From: Candidatus Aegiribacteria sp. MLS_C
GTDB taxonomy: Bacteria > Fermentibacterota > Fermentibacteria > Fermentibacterales > JCC-6
Length of the DNA: 13,160 bases
Assembly: GCA_002030045.1 (NCBI GenBank)
Contig: LQBI01000017.1
Span: forward strand, 1 to 13,160
Direction: 5' to 3'
Under the pieces are notes generated by a model that saw nothing but the letters and a program-made list of their open reading frames with translations, ran no database searches and was not told the origin of the DNA. Below are positions 7,242 to 13,160 of this stretch, piece after piece. The stretch's first letter is position 1, and the number at the start of each line of letters is the position of its first letter. The position numbers and the translations under genes are program-made.

Positions 7242-8444
7242 TCAGATGTTCTTCCGGACCAGGTTGCCGAGACGCTTGACCCCTTCGACGATCTGCTCCT
7301 CGCTGGCATAGCTGAAGTTGAGCCGCATGCTCCTGAAGTTGTCGTTGTTCGGGTAGAAGGCGCTTCCGGGAACGTATGCAACCTTCTCATCGACCGCCTG
7401 CTGGAAGATGTCCTCAGTGTTCATGCCCTCCGGAAGAGTGAGCCACAGGAACAGCCCGCCCTCGGGTTTCGTCCAGGTGACGCCCCCGATGCCGGCGAAC
7501 TCCCTGTCGAGGCATTCCAGCATCAGCTTCCGTCTCTTGCTGTACAGCTCTATCGTGCTCTCGAGGCCCTTCTCGAGGGCGCCGTTCACCAGCATTGCAT
7601 GCGTGATTGACTGAGTGAAGGGCGGAGTGCAGAGGTCCACCGCCTGCTTGGCCATGATCATCTTGTCTATTATCCAGTCGGGACCGCAGGCCCATCCCAG
7701 ACGGAATCCGGGAAGGAGTATCTTCGAGAAAGTGTATAGAGAAAGGACCATGTCCGGAGCCATGGACTGGAAGGTGGGCTGACTCTCTCCGCTGTATCGG
7801 AGCTGCCTGTAGGGAGTATCCTCGATGATCAGGTACTCGCCCTTCCTGGCTATCTCCAGTATTCGCTTCCTCCTGGCTTCAGGTATCGTCACACCGGCCG
7901 GGTTCTGGAAGTCCGGTATAATGTAGATGAACCTAGGCCTGCGTCCCTCTTTCTCGAGCTTGTGTACCGTCTCCTCCAGAAGTTCCGGTATCATTCCGTC
8001 TTCGTCGAGTTCTACCCCCACCGGCACTCCCTGGTAGCTCTTGAAGGCCTGGAGACCCCCGAGATAGGTGGGCGACCCGGTGATGCAGGTATCCCCGGGG
8101 TTGAGGAAGATCTTCGCCACCAGGTCCAGTCCCTGCTGGGATGCTGTTGTGACGAGTATGTGGTCGGCGGTGGTCTTGATGCCGTCGTTCCTCATGATTA
8201 TTGACAGGTCCTCGCGAAGCCGCGCGTCGCCCTCAGTGGGTCCGTACTGGAGTGCAGTGGCGTGTTCCTCCTCGATCACCACGTCGACGGCCGCCTCGAC
8301 GTATTTGACCGGGAAGGTCGCGGGTGCAGGCAATCCACCGGCGAAGGAGATTATGCCGGGCTTTGCGGTCAGCTTCAGCAGTTCGCGGATGACCGAACGT
8401 TTCATACCGTTGGCGCGGTCTGAAAAGTAATCCTGCCTGTTCAC
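7242..8444 (-). CDS. PLP-dependent aminotransferase, class I/II (2-aminoadipate/MocR-core type)
   Basis: A 400-residue cytoplasmic fold-type I aminotransferase transferring amino groups from an amino acid to a 2-oxo acid. Landmarks: ISFAGGLPAP near the N-terminus (32-41), LQYGPTEGDARLRED (66-79), IIPDFQNPAGVTIP (175-188, with N181), EDTPY (208-212, D209 contacting the PLP pyridine), and YTFSKILLPGFRLGW (237-251). K241 is the Schiff-base lysine and R248 the phosphate-binding arginine. FRSMRLNFS near the C-terminus holds the substrate-carboxylate arginine. This set matches the LysN/kynurenine aminotransferase II group, related to the catalytic half of MocR regulators, but there is no HTH domain. 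Substrates of that group are broad (2-aminoadipate, branched-chain, aromatic), so I give no gene symbol. Start is GTG 8444, with AAAGGAG 7 bases upstream. It has its own promoter and no operon partners here. Confidence 0.93.
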   Translation of the reverse strand: MNRQDYFSDRANGMKRSVIRELLKLTAKPGIISFAGGLPAPATFPVKYVEAAVDVVIEEEHATALQYGPTEGDARLREDLSIIMRNDGIKTTADHILVTTASQQGLDLVAKIFLNPGDTCITGSPTYLGGLQAFKSYQGVPVGVELDEDGMIPELLEETVHKLEKEGRRPRFIYIIPDFQNPAGVTIPEARRKRILEIARKGEYLIIEDTPYRQLRYSGESQPTFQSMAPDMVLSLYTFSKILLPGFRLGWACGPDWIIDKMIMAKQAVDLCTPPFTQSITHAMLVNGALEKGLESTIELYSKRRKLMLECLDREFAGIGGVTWTKPEGGLFLWLTLPEGMNTEDIFQQAVDEKVAYVPGSAFYPNNDNFRSMRLNFSYASEEQIVEGVKRLGNLVRKNI

Positions 8445-8464
8445 TGATGTACTCCTTTCGGTAA

Positions 8465-8475
8465 CCGTAACGGTG
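8465..8475. promoter_or_regulatory. Short dyad ACCGT-A-ACGGT in aminotransferase leader
   Basis: An 11-base perfect inverted repeat with a one-base centre in the 5' untranslated region of the aminotransferase transcript. It overlaps a second small palindrome, GGTAACC. It may bind a repressor or be chance at this length. Confidence 0.25.
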
Positions 8476-8492
8476 TTCGAATACTTTATCGT

Positions 8493-8521
8493 ATTATATA
8501 CAGTGTATGGACATGACCCAA
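8493..8521 (-). promoter_or_regulatory. Sigma70-type promoter of the aminotransferase gene
   Basis: On the minus strand, TTGGGT (8516-8521) and a consensus TATAAT (8493-8498) are spaced by exactly 17 bases. The start point would be near 8486, about 40 bases before GTG 8444. An 11-base dyad, ATACA-G-TGTAT (8498-8508), sits in the spacer, and ACCGT-A-ACGGT lies just downstream of the start point. Either could be an operator. Confidence 0.65.
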
Positions 8522-8603
8522 GGAGTTGTTGTCAACCGGTACCGGCGGTCAGATTCCCGTTCATCGGTGTCCCATCCCATTCCCTGAAGACTGGAGGCGT
8601 TTG

Positions 8604-9077
8604 ATGGTTCCCGTACTCAGGATAATTCCCCCATTACTCTCCTTCCTGACGATATCGAGTCTTTCCTGCGGAGGCAGGGAAGGCGAGGTCGCTGATCCGT
8701 CCGATTCCTCCGATACTCCAGCGGCAGCTGATACGATGACAGCTTCCGGGGAAGGTACAGAACTAAGGTTCATGAGTGCGGGGCACATCTTCATACCCTC
8801 CGGGGGCATGCAGAGTGACAGTCTTGCAGCTCCCGCCGGGGCCGATGCCAGGGCCACCGCTGAAGCCGTCAGGGAGAGGATCGTGTCCGGCCGGTCCAGT
8901 TTCGAGGATATGGCTCTGCAGTATTCAGGGGAAACAGGCGCTGTGCTTCCCCTGTTCACAATGGGTGCGCTGGCGTGGCCGCTGGACAGCGCTGTGGCTG
9001 CCCTCGGACCGGAAGAGGTCTCCGGAGTGGTCGGTACCAGGTTCGGATTCCATATACTCAAGCGTCTGGACCTCTAG
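8604..9077 (+). CDS. Lipoprotein-like parvulin-type peptidyl-prolyl isomerase
   Basis: A 157-residue protein starting at ATG 8604, with GGAGG 6 bases upstream; the longer frame from 8526 has no such site. The N-terminus (VPVLRIIPPLLSFLTISSLSC) is a lipoprotein-type signal with Cys22. The -3 residue is Ser rather than Leu, so the lipobox is imperfect. A Ser/Thr/Asp/Ala linker follows to about residue 50. The rest resembles a parvulin rotamase domain: MSAGHIFIPSGG (the usual 'asHILv' strand), then AEAVRERIVSGRSSFEDMALQYS. A GxLgxF-like segment (VLPLFTMGALAWPLDSAVAALG) and EEVSGVVGTRFGFHILKRLD complete it. It would assist folding of exported proteins at the outer or inner membrane. No second chaperone domain (as in SurA or PrsA) is present, so it is a minimal form. 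It begins the plus-strand operon and its stop abuts the next start. Confidence 0.8.
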   Translation: MVPVLRIIPPLLSFLTISSLSCGGREGEVADPSDSSDTPAAADTMTASGEGTELRFMSAGHIFIPSGGMQSDSLAAPAGADARATAEAVRERIVSGRSSFEDMALQYSGETGAVLPLFTMGALAWPLDSAVAALGPEEVSGVVGTRFGFHILKRLDL

Positions 9078-9078
9078 T

Positions 9079-10056
9079 TTGGAGCATATCCGCACCGTGG
9101 TGGAGGAAGGCGAAGCCGGTCTCAGGCTGGATACCTACCTTGTCATGCAGGACGATGTGGAAGAGAGCCGGAGCTATATCAGCACCCTCATTGCGAACGG
9201 TCATGTGACCGTCGACGGTCAGGTCGTCACCAAACCCTCATACAGTGTAAGGACCGACCAGGAGATCAACCTGGAGATACCGGACGCCGAGCCTGTGGAC
9301 CTGTCGCCGGAACATATGGAACTGGACGTTGTCTACGAGGACCGTCACCTGCTGGTGATCAACAAGCCCGCAGGTCTGATAATCCATCCATCGGGTACCT
9401 GTCACGGGGGGACACTGGTAAACGCACTGCTGGCTCACTGCGACAACCTGTCCGGCATATCCGGAGAACTCAGACCGGGCATTGTCCACAGACTGGACAA
9501 GGACACCACCGGACTGATAATGGTAGCCAAGGACAACCTGACTCACAGGGGATTGTCCGAACAGCTCTCGGCACGAACCGTCAAGCGACGCTACCTGGCT
9601 CTCGTGTGGCACATTCCCCAGCCTGCTTCCGACAGGATAGACGCGCCCATAGGACGGGATCTCAATAACAGGCAGAAGATGGCGGTGACCGAAACGGGCA
9701 AAAGGGCGGTTACCAACTACAAGGTTCTCCGGAGTTTCACTCGTGCCAGCATGATAGAGTGCAGGCTCGAGACTGGACGCACGCACCAGATCAGGGTCCA
9801 TATGTCCTCGGTCATGGGTTGTCCAATAATCGCCGATGACAAGTACGGAGGCTGCAGACCGCGAGGTATTCCGTCCACGGTTGGCAGCAGGGAAATGGTC
9901 AGGGATGCAGTGAGGATAGCGGGGCATCAGATGCTCCACGCCGAGACCCTGGGCTTCATCCATCCAGTGACCGAACAGGAGATGGAATTCAACGAAGCTC
10001 CCCCCCTGGAGTTCAGGCTGGTCATGAAGCGGCTGGAGAGGGGGGAGGATGAGTGA
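9079..10056 (+). CDS. RluA/RluD-family 23S rRNA pseudouridine synthase
   Basis: Isomerises uridine to pseudouridine in RNA, most likely large-subunit rRNA. I start at TTG 9079, one base after the previous stop (325 residues), which gives the normal family start EHIRTVVEEGEAGLRLDTYL. GTG 9097 or 9100 would trim a few residues. Residues about 14-70 are an S4 RNA-binding domain (RLDTYL, then SRSYISTLIANGHVTVDG). The catalytic domain follows: VVYEDRHLLVINKPAGLIIHP (motif I), GIVHRLDKDTTGLIMVAK with the nucleophile Asp140, KRRYLALV, and LETGRTHQIRVHMSSVMGCP. The GRTHQIRVH arginine helps position the active site. S4 plus HRLDKDTTG is the RluD/RluC arrangement; which uridine it modifies cannot be settled here. 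It overlaps the next gene by 8 bases. Confidence 0.93.
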   Translation: MEHIRTVVEEGEAGLRLDTYLVMQDDVEESRSYISTLIANGHVTVDGQVVTKPSYSVRTDQEINLEIPDAEPVDLSPEHMELDVVYEDRHLLVINKPAGLIIHPSGTCHGGTLVNALLAHCDNLSGISGELRPGIVHRLDKDTTGLIMVAKDNLTHRGLSEQLSARTVKRRYLALVWHIPQPASDRIDAPIGRDLNNRQKMAVTETGKRAVTNYKVLRSFTRASMIECRLETGRTHQIRVHMSSVMGCPIIADDKYGGCRPRGIPSTVGSREMVRDAVRIAGHQMLHAETLGFIHPVTEQEMEFNEAPPLEFRLVMKRLERGEDE

Positions 10057-10636
10057 CCAGTCCTACTCGCTCGTCCTGATGGCAGGCCTTGTTGCAGGTC
10101 CCGCCTCGGCTTTTCTGGTGGATTCGCGGCTGATGCCTGTCTACCTGCTGTTCCCGCTTGCGGCTGTACTCACTCCAGCAAGGAAGGGCACCCTCAGGAT
10201 CCTGCCAATGGCCGTGGCGCCTCTGATCGCTCTCCTCTGGGCTCACCTGTCCGGCAATTCCCATGCGGTTGAAAGGTGTATCAGGTGGGTTGCCGCCCTG
10301 GCATCCGGAGCCTCGATGGCAGGGGCACTGGGAGCATCCAGGGCATCCCGCCTTCTCTTGTCGGCATCCAAACGGATGGACATGAGCGGTCTTCTGGAAA
10401 GCCTTGCGATGGCCCTCTCCATGGCGGGGCCCTTTTCAGGAAGGATAAGGGATACTTTCGTCCGCAGCAGGAGAGAGGGTGAGGGTTTCACGGATGCACT
10501 GGCTACAGCTCTTGCTTCCGTGGAGAGCGTAGAACTCGAGATCAGGAGGGAGATGCTGGCCAGGAACGGCATTTCCCTGGCTTCGGCAATTGCAGCCTGG
10601 ATGCTCCTTCTCGGCGGGATTGCGGGGGTGGTCTGA
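10049..10636 (+). CDS. Polytopic inner-membrane protein of unknown function
   Basis: A 195-residue protein, mostly hydrophobic. Probable membrane segments lie near residues 5-22, 27-43, 50-66 and 80-98, with a last one at 177-194. Between the fourth and fifth is a soluble, charged stretch (about 100-172) containing SRASRLLLSASKRMDMSGLLES and RIRDTFVRSRREGEGF. The arrangement of N-terminal helices, a basic cytoplasmic helix pair and a final helix recalls EcfT/CbiQ transporter subunits, but the characteristic Ala-Arg-Gly coupling motifs are not clear, so I do not name it. ATG 10049 lies inside the end of the pseudouridine synthase gene behind a G-rich Shine-Dalgarno, implying translational coupling. 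The next gene starts 3 bases after its stop. Confidence 0.75.
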   Translation: MSDQSYSLVLMAGLVAGPASAFLVDSRLMPVYLLFPLAAVLTPARKGTLRILPMAVAPLIALLWAHLSGNSHAVERCIRWVAALASGASMAGALGASRASRLLLSASKRMDMSGLLESLAMALSMAGPFSGRIRDTFVRSRREGEGFTDALATALASVESVELEIRREMLARNGISLASAIAAWMLLLGGIAGVV

Positions 10637-10639
10637 GGA

Positions 10640-11380
10640 GTGGACAGCAGGAGGGTACGGCTGGGAATAGAGTACGATGGCACTGACTTCTACGGCTGGC
10701 AGACCCAGCCCGATGCCAGGACCGTGCAGGGCGAGATAGAGTCGGTCATGATGAATCTCTGCGGCAGGAGGATACCGGTCATCGGGTCAGGCCGGACCGA
10801 CAGGGGAGTGCACGCCCTGGGGCAGGTGGCCCATGCGGATATCGCGGCATCGGAGCTGGAGAGGGTCAGGGAGGGTCTTCCGTCCCTGCTCCCCGACGAT
10901 GTGGCCGTTACCTCGGTGAAGGAAACAGACGGTTCCTTCCACGCCCGGTTCGATGCCGTTTCGAGGCTCTACCGTTACAGGATCGAGAAGGAGAGACACC
11001 CCCTTCGATGCCGCTACTGCCATGTTCTGTCCGAAGCCGGGACCCTTGACTCGAAAGCCATGATCCAGGGTGCTCGCCTCTCCAAAGGCAGGAACGACTG
11101 GAGGGCCATGGCGAAGGAGGGGAGTTCCAGCGGCGACTGGATGGTGGATGTACTGGATGCCTCGGTCGAGGAGGACGAATCGGGGTGGACTTTCCTTATC
11201 CTGGCAAACAGGTTCCTTAGGGGAATGGTGAGGCTCTGGGCGGGAACGCTGGTCAGGATAGGCGCCGGCTCCGCAGAACCGGAGCTGGTTACTTCACTGC
11301 TGATGACGGGAGACAGGACCGATGCCGGAATGTCCCTTCCCGGCAAGGGACTGACTCTTATGGAGGTGAAATACAATTGA
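10640..11380 (+). CDS. truA: tRNA pseudouridine(38-40) synthase TruA
   Basis: Converts uridines 38-40 of the tRNA anticodon arm to pseudouridine; a cytoplasmic enzyme without cofactor. The 246 residues (family usually about 250-270) start at GTG 10640. The N-terminus reads VRLGIEYDGTDFYGWQTQP, followed by RTVQGEIE and the active-site signature GSGRTDRGVHALGQ, with catalytic Asp54. Later landmarks are SFHARFDAVSRLYRYRI (about 103-119) and ANRFLRGMVRLWAGTLVRIG (the C-terminal helix and strand facing the substrate). All TruA hallmarks are present. The stop overlaps the TTG start of the next gene (ATTGA). Its operon partner upstream is a second pseudouridine synthase. Confidence 0.96.
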   Translation: MDSRRVRLGIEYDGTDFYGWQTQPDARTVQGEIESVMMNLCGRRIPVIGSGRTDRGVHALGQVAHADIAASELERVREGLPSLLPDDVAVTSVKETDGSFHARFDAVSRLYRYRIEKERHPLRCRYCHVLSEAGTLDSKAMIQGARLSKGRNDWRAMAKEGSSSGDWMVDVLDASVEEDESGWTFLILANRFLRGMVRLWAGTLVRIGAGSAEPELVTSLLMTGDRTDAGMSLPGKGLTLMEVKYN

Positions 11381-12321
11381 GCGGGGGTTTCGACAGGAAC
11401 AGGCTGAAGATGAAGTCCCTACGGGACAGGACCAGCAAGGTCAACTCAGAACTGCTTGCAGGTGAGATAGAAAAGGGAGTGAGCGCAACAGGCTTCGTGG
11501 ATTCCCTTCCGGACATACTTGCGGTTCGGGACATGAGGAAACTGGCAGCGGCCATTATTAGGGCGAAGGAGAAGGGAAGCGCCCGAATATTCATGTACGG
11601 CGGGCACGTCATCAAGTGTGGTCTGGGGCCCCTTCTGGTGAACTGGATCAGGAACGGAACGGTTAGCTTTCTCGCAACCAACGGCGCTGGTACCATACAC
11701 GATGTCGAGATGGCACTCTTCGGAGAGACCTCTGAGGATGTGGAGGCCGGCATAGCAGACGGCAGCTTCGGCATGTGGCAGGAGACGGGCGAGGTCTACT
11801 CGGCAGCGCTGAACAGATCCTCTGAGACTCGTGCCGGACTCGGGGAAGCCCTGGGTCTGGAGGTGCTCGAACGGGGAGGCAACATGGACATCAGTCCACT
11901 GGCTGCAGCAGCCTTCGCCGGTGTTCCTGTGACGGTCCATCCCGCCCTGGGAGGGGATATCGTTCATCCTTATCCTTCCGTTAGCTGGACGGACCTGGCC
12001 TCGGCTGCGGAGAGGGATTTCGATCTCCTCGGGGAGAGGATATGCCAGCTTTCATCCGGTGTCGTGATCAATGCAGGTTCGGCTGTGGTAATGCCAGAAG
12101 TTTTCCTGAAACTCCTGACTTCCGCCATAAATCTTGGACATGGCATATCGGACATAACAGCGGCCAGCTTCGACATGATAAGGCAGTACAGGCCCCTTAA
12201 CAATGTGGTGTTCAGACCCTCCAGGGCGTTGGGAGGCGAAGGCCTGGTCATTACCGGCCACCATGAGCTGATGCTGCCGCTTCTGGATATATTCCTGCAG
12301 GCGGAGGAGGCCAGAAGATGA
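11377..12321 (+). CDS. Uncharacterised deoxyhypusine-synthase-like Rossmann protein
   Basis: A 314-residue cytoplasmic protein starting at TTG 11377, overlapping the truA stop, with GGAGG 10 bases upstream. It has no signal peptide. The best landmarks are ARIFMYGGHVIKCGLGPLLV (69-88), SFLATNGAGTIHDVEMAL (97-114), SEDVEAGIADGSFGM (119-133), PVTVHPALGGDIVHPYP (184-200), INAGSAVVMPEVFLKLL (231-247) and RALGGEGLVITGHHELMLPL (283-302). The glycine-rich turns after predicted strands and the conserved His/Asp residues (H77, H108, D109, H188, H197, H295, H296) suggest a nucleotide- or NAD-binding enzyme. The layout reminds me of the deoxyhypusine/homospermidine synthase superfamily, but the lysine-bearing 'GARPDEAVSWGK' motif of true deoxyhypusine synthase is absent, so that activity is unlikely. 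Substrate unknown. Confidence 0.72.
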   Translation: MSGGFDRNRLKMKSLRDRTSKVNSELLAGEIEKGVSATGFVDSLPDILAVRDMRKLAAAIIRAKEKGSARIFMYGGHVIKCGLGPLLVNWIRNGTVSFLATNGAGTIHDVEMALFGETSEDVEAGIADGSFGMWQETGEVYSAALNRSSETRAGLGEALGLEVLERGGNMDISPLAAAAFAGVPVTVHPALGGDIVHPYPSVSWTDLASAAERDFDLLGERICQLSSGVVINAGSAVVMPEVFLKLLTSAINLGHGISDITAASFDMIRQYRPLNNVVFRPSRALGGEGLVITGHHELMLPLLDIFLQAEEARR

Positions 12322-12782
12322 GAAAAGCTTCAGTGATAACGGCATTCATGATCGTGCTGTTCTGCATGGCCTGCGGGGAGGAAGCGGTCAGACCGGAGGA
12401 CACGCAGCCGATGGGACCCATCGATCCCTATGGGGACCCGCCGGATTATTCGGGCGAGGACCCATTTGCGAACTTTCCGGATGTGACCGGCGTGAGCATC
12501 CCCTCTGGCGAAGTAGAGACCGTAGAGGATGAGCAGGAGGAGATCCTCGCGGGCACTCACTTCACTATACAGATATCTGCGGCCACGAGTGAGGAAGCCG
12601 CATTGAGCCTTGCTGAATCGGTACAGGGAGAAACGACCCATCCGGTGTTCATCGACCAGGAGGGGATATACTGGAAGGTCAGGGTGGGAGCTTTCCCTGC
12701 CAGGCAGGATGCCCTAGATTACGCCCAGACCATTGTGGAAATGGGTTTCACCGACGCATGGGTGACCACCCGCCAGCCCTGA
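12318..12782 (+). CDS. SPOR-domain lipoprotein
   Basis: A 154-residue exported lipoprotein, last gene of the operon. ATG 12318 overlaps the previous stop (ATGA), with GGAGGAGG 7 bases upstream. The signal (MRKASVITAFMIVLFCMAC) ends in a lipobox at Cys19. A Pro/Asp/Glu-rich linker runs from 20 to about 78. Residues about 79-152 form a SPOR domain: HFTIQISAATSEEAALSLAE, then YWKVRVGAFPARQDALDYAQ and a final strand FTDAWVTTR. SPOR domains bind glycan strands lacking stem peptides, made at division sites by amidases. The likely role is a septal or cell-wall-remodelling lipoprotein held by its lipid anchor. No catalytic domain (such as RlpA) is attached. Confidence 0.85.
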   Translation: MRKASVITAFMIVLFCMACGEEAVRPEDTQPMGPIDPYGDPPDYSGEDPFANFPDVTGVSIPSGEVETVEDEQEEILAGTHFTIQISAATSEEAALSLAESVQGETTHPVFIDQEGIYWKVRVGAFPARQDALDYAQTIVEMGFTDAWVTTRQP

Positions 12783-13042
12783 ATACCGGGGGGACCAGTC
12801 ATCACCGGGATAGTGGATGTGTGCGTTTTCCAGGCTTGATACTGTTTTAGAAGTTGCAACCAGTTAACACCTTTTTATAAAAATCAACAGACTTGTAATA
12901 TAAGATTTCTGAATATTTATAATGATTTTATTTGCCTTTTCTTCTTTTGTAAGTGACCGGAAGTAACGTACGACCCTTGACAAAACGATGCGATGTTGAG
13001 ATATATCCATCCGCCCTTCAAAGGGCTCTGATTCGTTGTTTT
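12783..13042. other. AT-rich gene-free stretch with promoter-like elements
   Basis: No convincing gene lies here. From about 12840 to 12955 the base composition drops sharply to AT-rich, unlike the rest of the window. It holds small perfect palindromes: GTTGCAAC (12853-12860), GTTAAC (12863-12868) and TTTTTATAAAAA (12872-12883). It also has a consensus TATAAT (12918-12923) and a consensus TTGACA (12977-12982) with TATATC 19 bases on. GCCCTT-CA-AAGGGC (13013-13026) is a 6-bp hairpin. Both promoter elements point towards the tandem repeat. I saw no obvious terminator for the upstream operon. Confidence 0.5.
12977..13007 (+). promoter_or_regulatory. Weak promoter candidate facing the tandem repeat
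   Basis: TTGACA (12977-12982) is a perfect -35 box, but the best -10 (TATATC, 13002-13007) needs a 19-base spacer. If used, transcription would start near 13014 and run into the repeat units from 13043. Confidence 0.3.
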
Positions 13043-13160
13043 GCGGGTAACGACAGGTTCGTTCCCCGCTCGTGCAGGAGTGAAGAAAGCAATGCGCGGG
13101 TAACGACAGGTTCGTTCCCCGCTCGTTCAGGAGCGAAGAAAGCAATGCGCGGGTAACGAC
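13043..13160 (+). repeat. 53-base tandem repeat, two full units plus a partial, continuing past the window
   Basis: Unit 1 is 13043-13095, unit 2 is 13096-13148, and unit 3 starts at 13149 and is cut by the window end after 12 bases. Units 1 and 2 are identical at 51 of 53 positions; the differences lie in the second hairpin. Each unit can form hairpin A (GCGGGTAACGA against TCGTTCCCCGC, one mismatch, 5-base loop CAGGT) and hairpin B (CGCTC against GAGCG with a 6-base loop). In unit 1 hairpin B becomes CGCTC/GAGTG, still pairable by G-U in plus-strand RNA. A purine-rich joint (AAGAAAGCAATGC) closes the unit. There is no variable spacer, so it is not a CRISPR array. Confidence 0.85.

Noticed and set aside
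8776-9078. N-terminal extension of the pseudouridine synthase into the lipoprotein gene
   Set aside because: The extra residues are an out-of-frame reading of the parvulin domain and have no S4-like pattern. The family start fits TTG 9079.
12853-12883. Replication origin
   Set aside because: AT-rich with small palindromes, but no DnaA box (TTATCCACA-like) cluster and no dnaA, dnaN or rep gene nearby.
12864-13156. Short open frames on both strands over the AT-rich and repeat region
   Set aside because: No Shine-Dalgarno, biased composition, and they run through the tandem repeat. Better explained as noncoding.
13043-13160. CRISPR array
   Set aside because: The whole 53-base unit is repeated with only two differences and no variable spacer. 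Splitting it into repeat and spacer would leave spacers too short and nearly identical.
13043-13160. Integron attC sites
   Set aside because: The inverted arms lack the GTTRRRY / RYYYAAC pairing and no integrase gene or cassette gene lies between the units.

Overview
The window reads as the genome of a free-living bacterium with a Gram-negative-type envelope. Genes are densely packed in short operons, and two exported proteins carry lipobox-like signal sequences. GC content looks high (roughly 57-60%, by eye). Arginine is mostly AGG and ATA isoleucine codons are frequent. GTG and TTG starts are common and are supported by Shine-Dalgarno spacing. This codon style, a secreted protein with a 'GPVxxNG' motif, and the many uncharacterised small genes suggest an uncultured FCB-group lineage such as Fermentibacteria, but that placement is inference. 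I saw no rRNA, tRNA, transposase or phage gene.

Left part (1-4181, minus strand). A secreted protein truncated by the window edge (1-820) lies downstream of a 1084-residue signalling ATPase (927-4181). The ATPase joins a complete class III nucleotidyl cyclase domain to a STAND-type ATPase and a TPR superhelix. The 106-base gap between them holds a plausible promoter for the secreted protein and a 24-base dyad over its -35 element.

Centre (about 4396-7175, plus strand). Divergent from the cyclase gene is a PAS-GGDEF diguanylate cyclase with an intact active site and I-site. Thirteen bases later comes a small membrane-anchored FMN-binding protein with the SGAT flavinylation motif. Next is an exported protein with Ca-binding-like D-x-D-G-D-G motifs, whose reading frame is broken at a run of five G. 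A possible terminator then precedes a 103-residue protein of PH-like appearance. The start and orientation of the cyclase and GGDEF genes suggest that two second messengers, cAMP (or cGMP) and c-di-GMP, may be controlled from one intergenic region.

Right part. A class I/II aminotransferase of the 2-aminoadipate/MocR-core type is on the minus strand (7242-8444) with a good sigma70-like promoter. Divergent from it is a compact six-gene plus-strand operon (8604-12782): a parvulin-type lipoprotein, an RluA/RluD-family pseudouridine synthase, a membrane protein, TruA, an uncharacterised deoxyhypusine-synthase-like protein and a SPOR lipoprotein. Several junctions overlap by 4-8 bases, so translation is probably coupled. 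The operon mixes RNA modification with envelope functions.

The last 378 bases hold no convincing gene. An AT-rich stretch with promoter-like elements runs into a 53-base tandem repeat with two hairpins per unit, which continues past the window end. Together with the frameshifted gene, this is the feature most worth following up. I did not find a recognisable complete defence or biosynthetic system.
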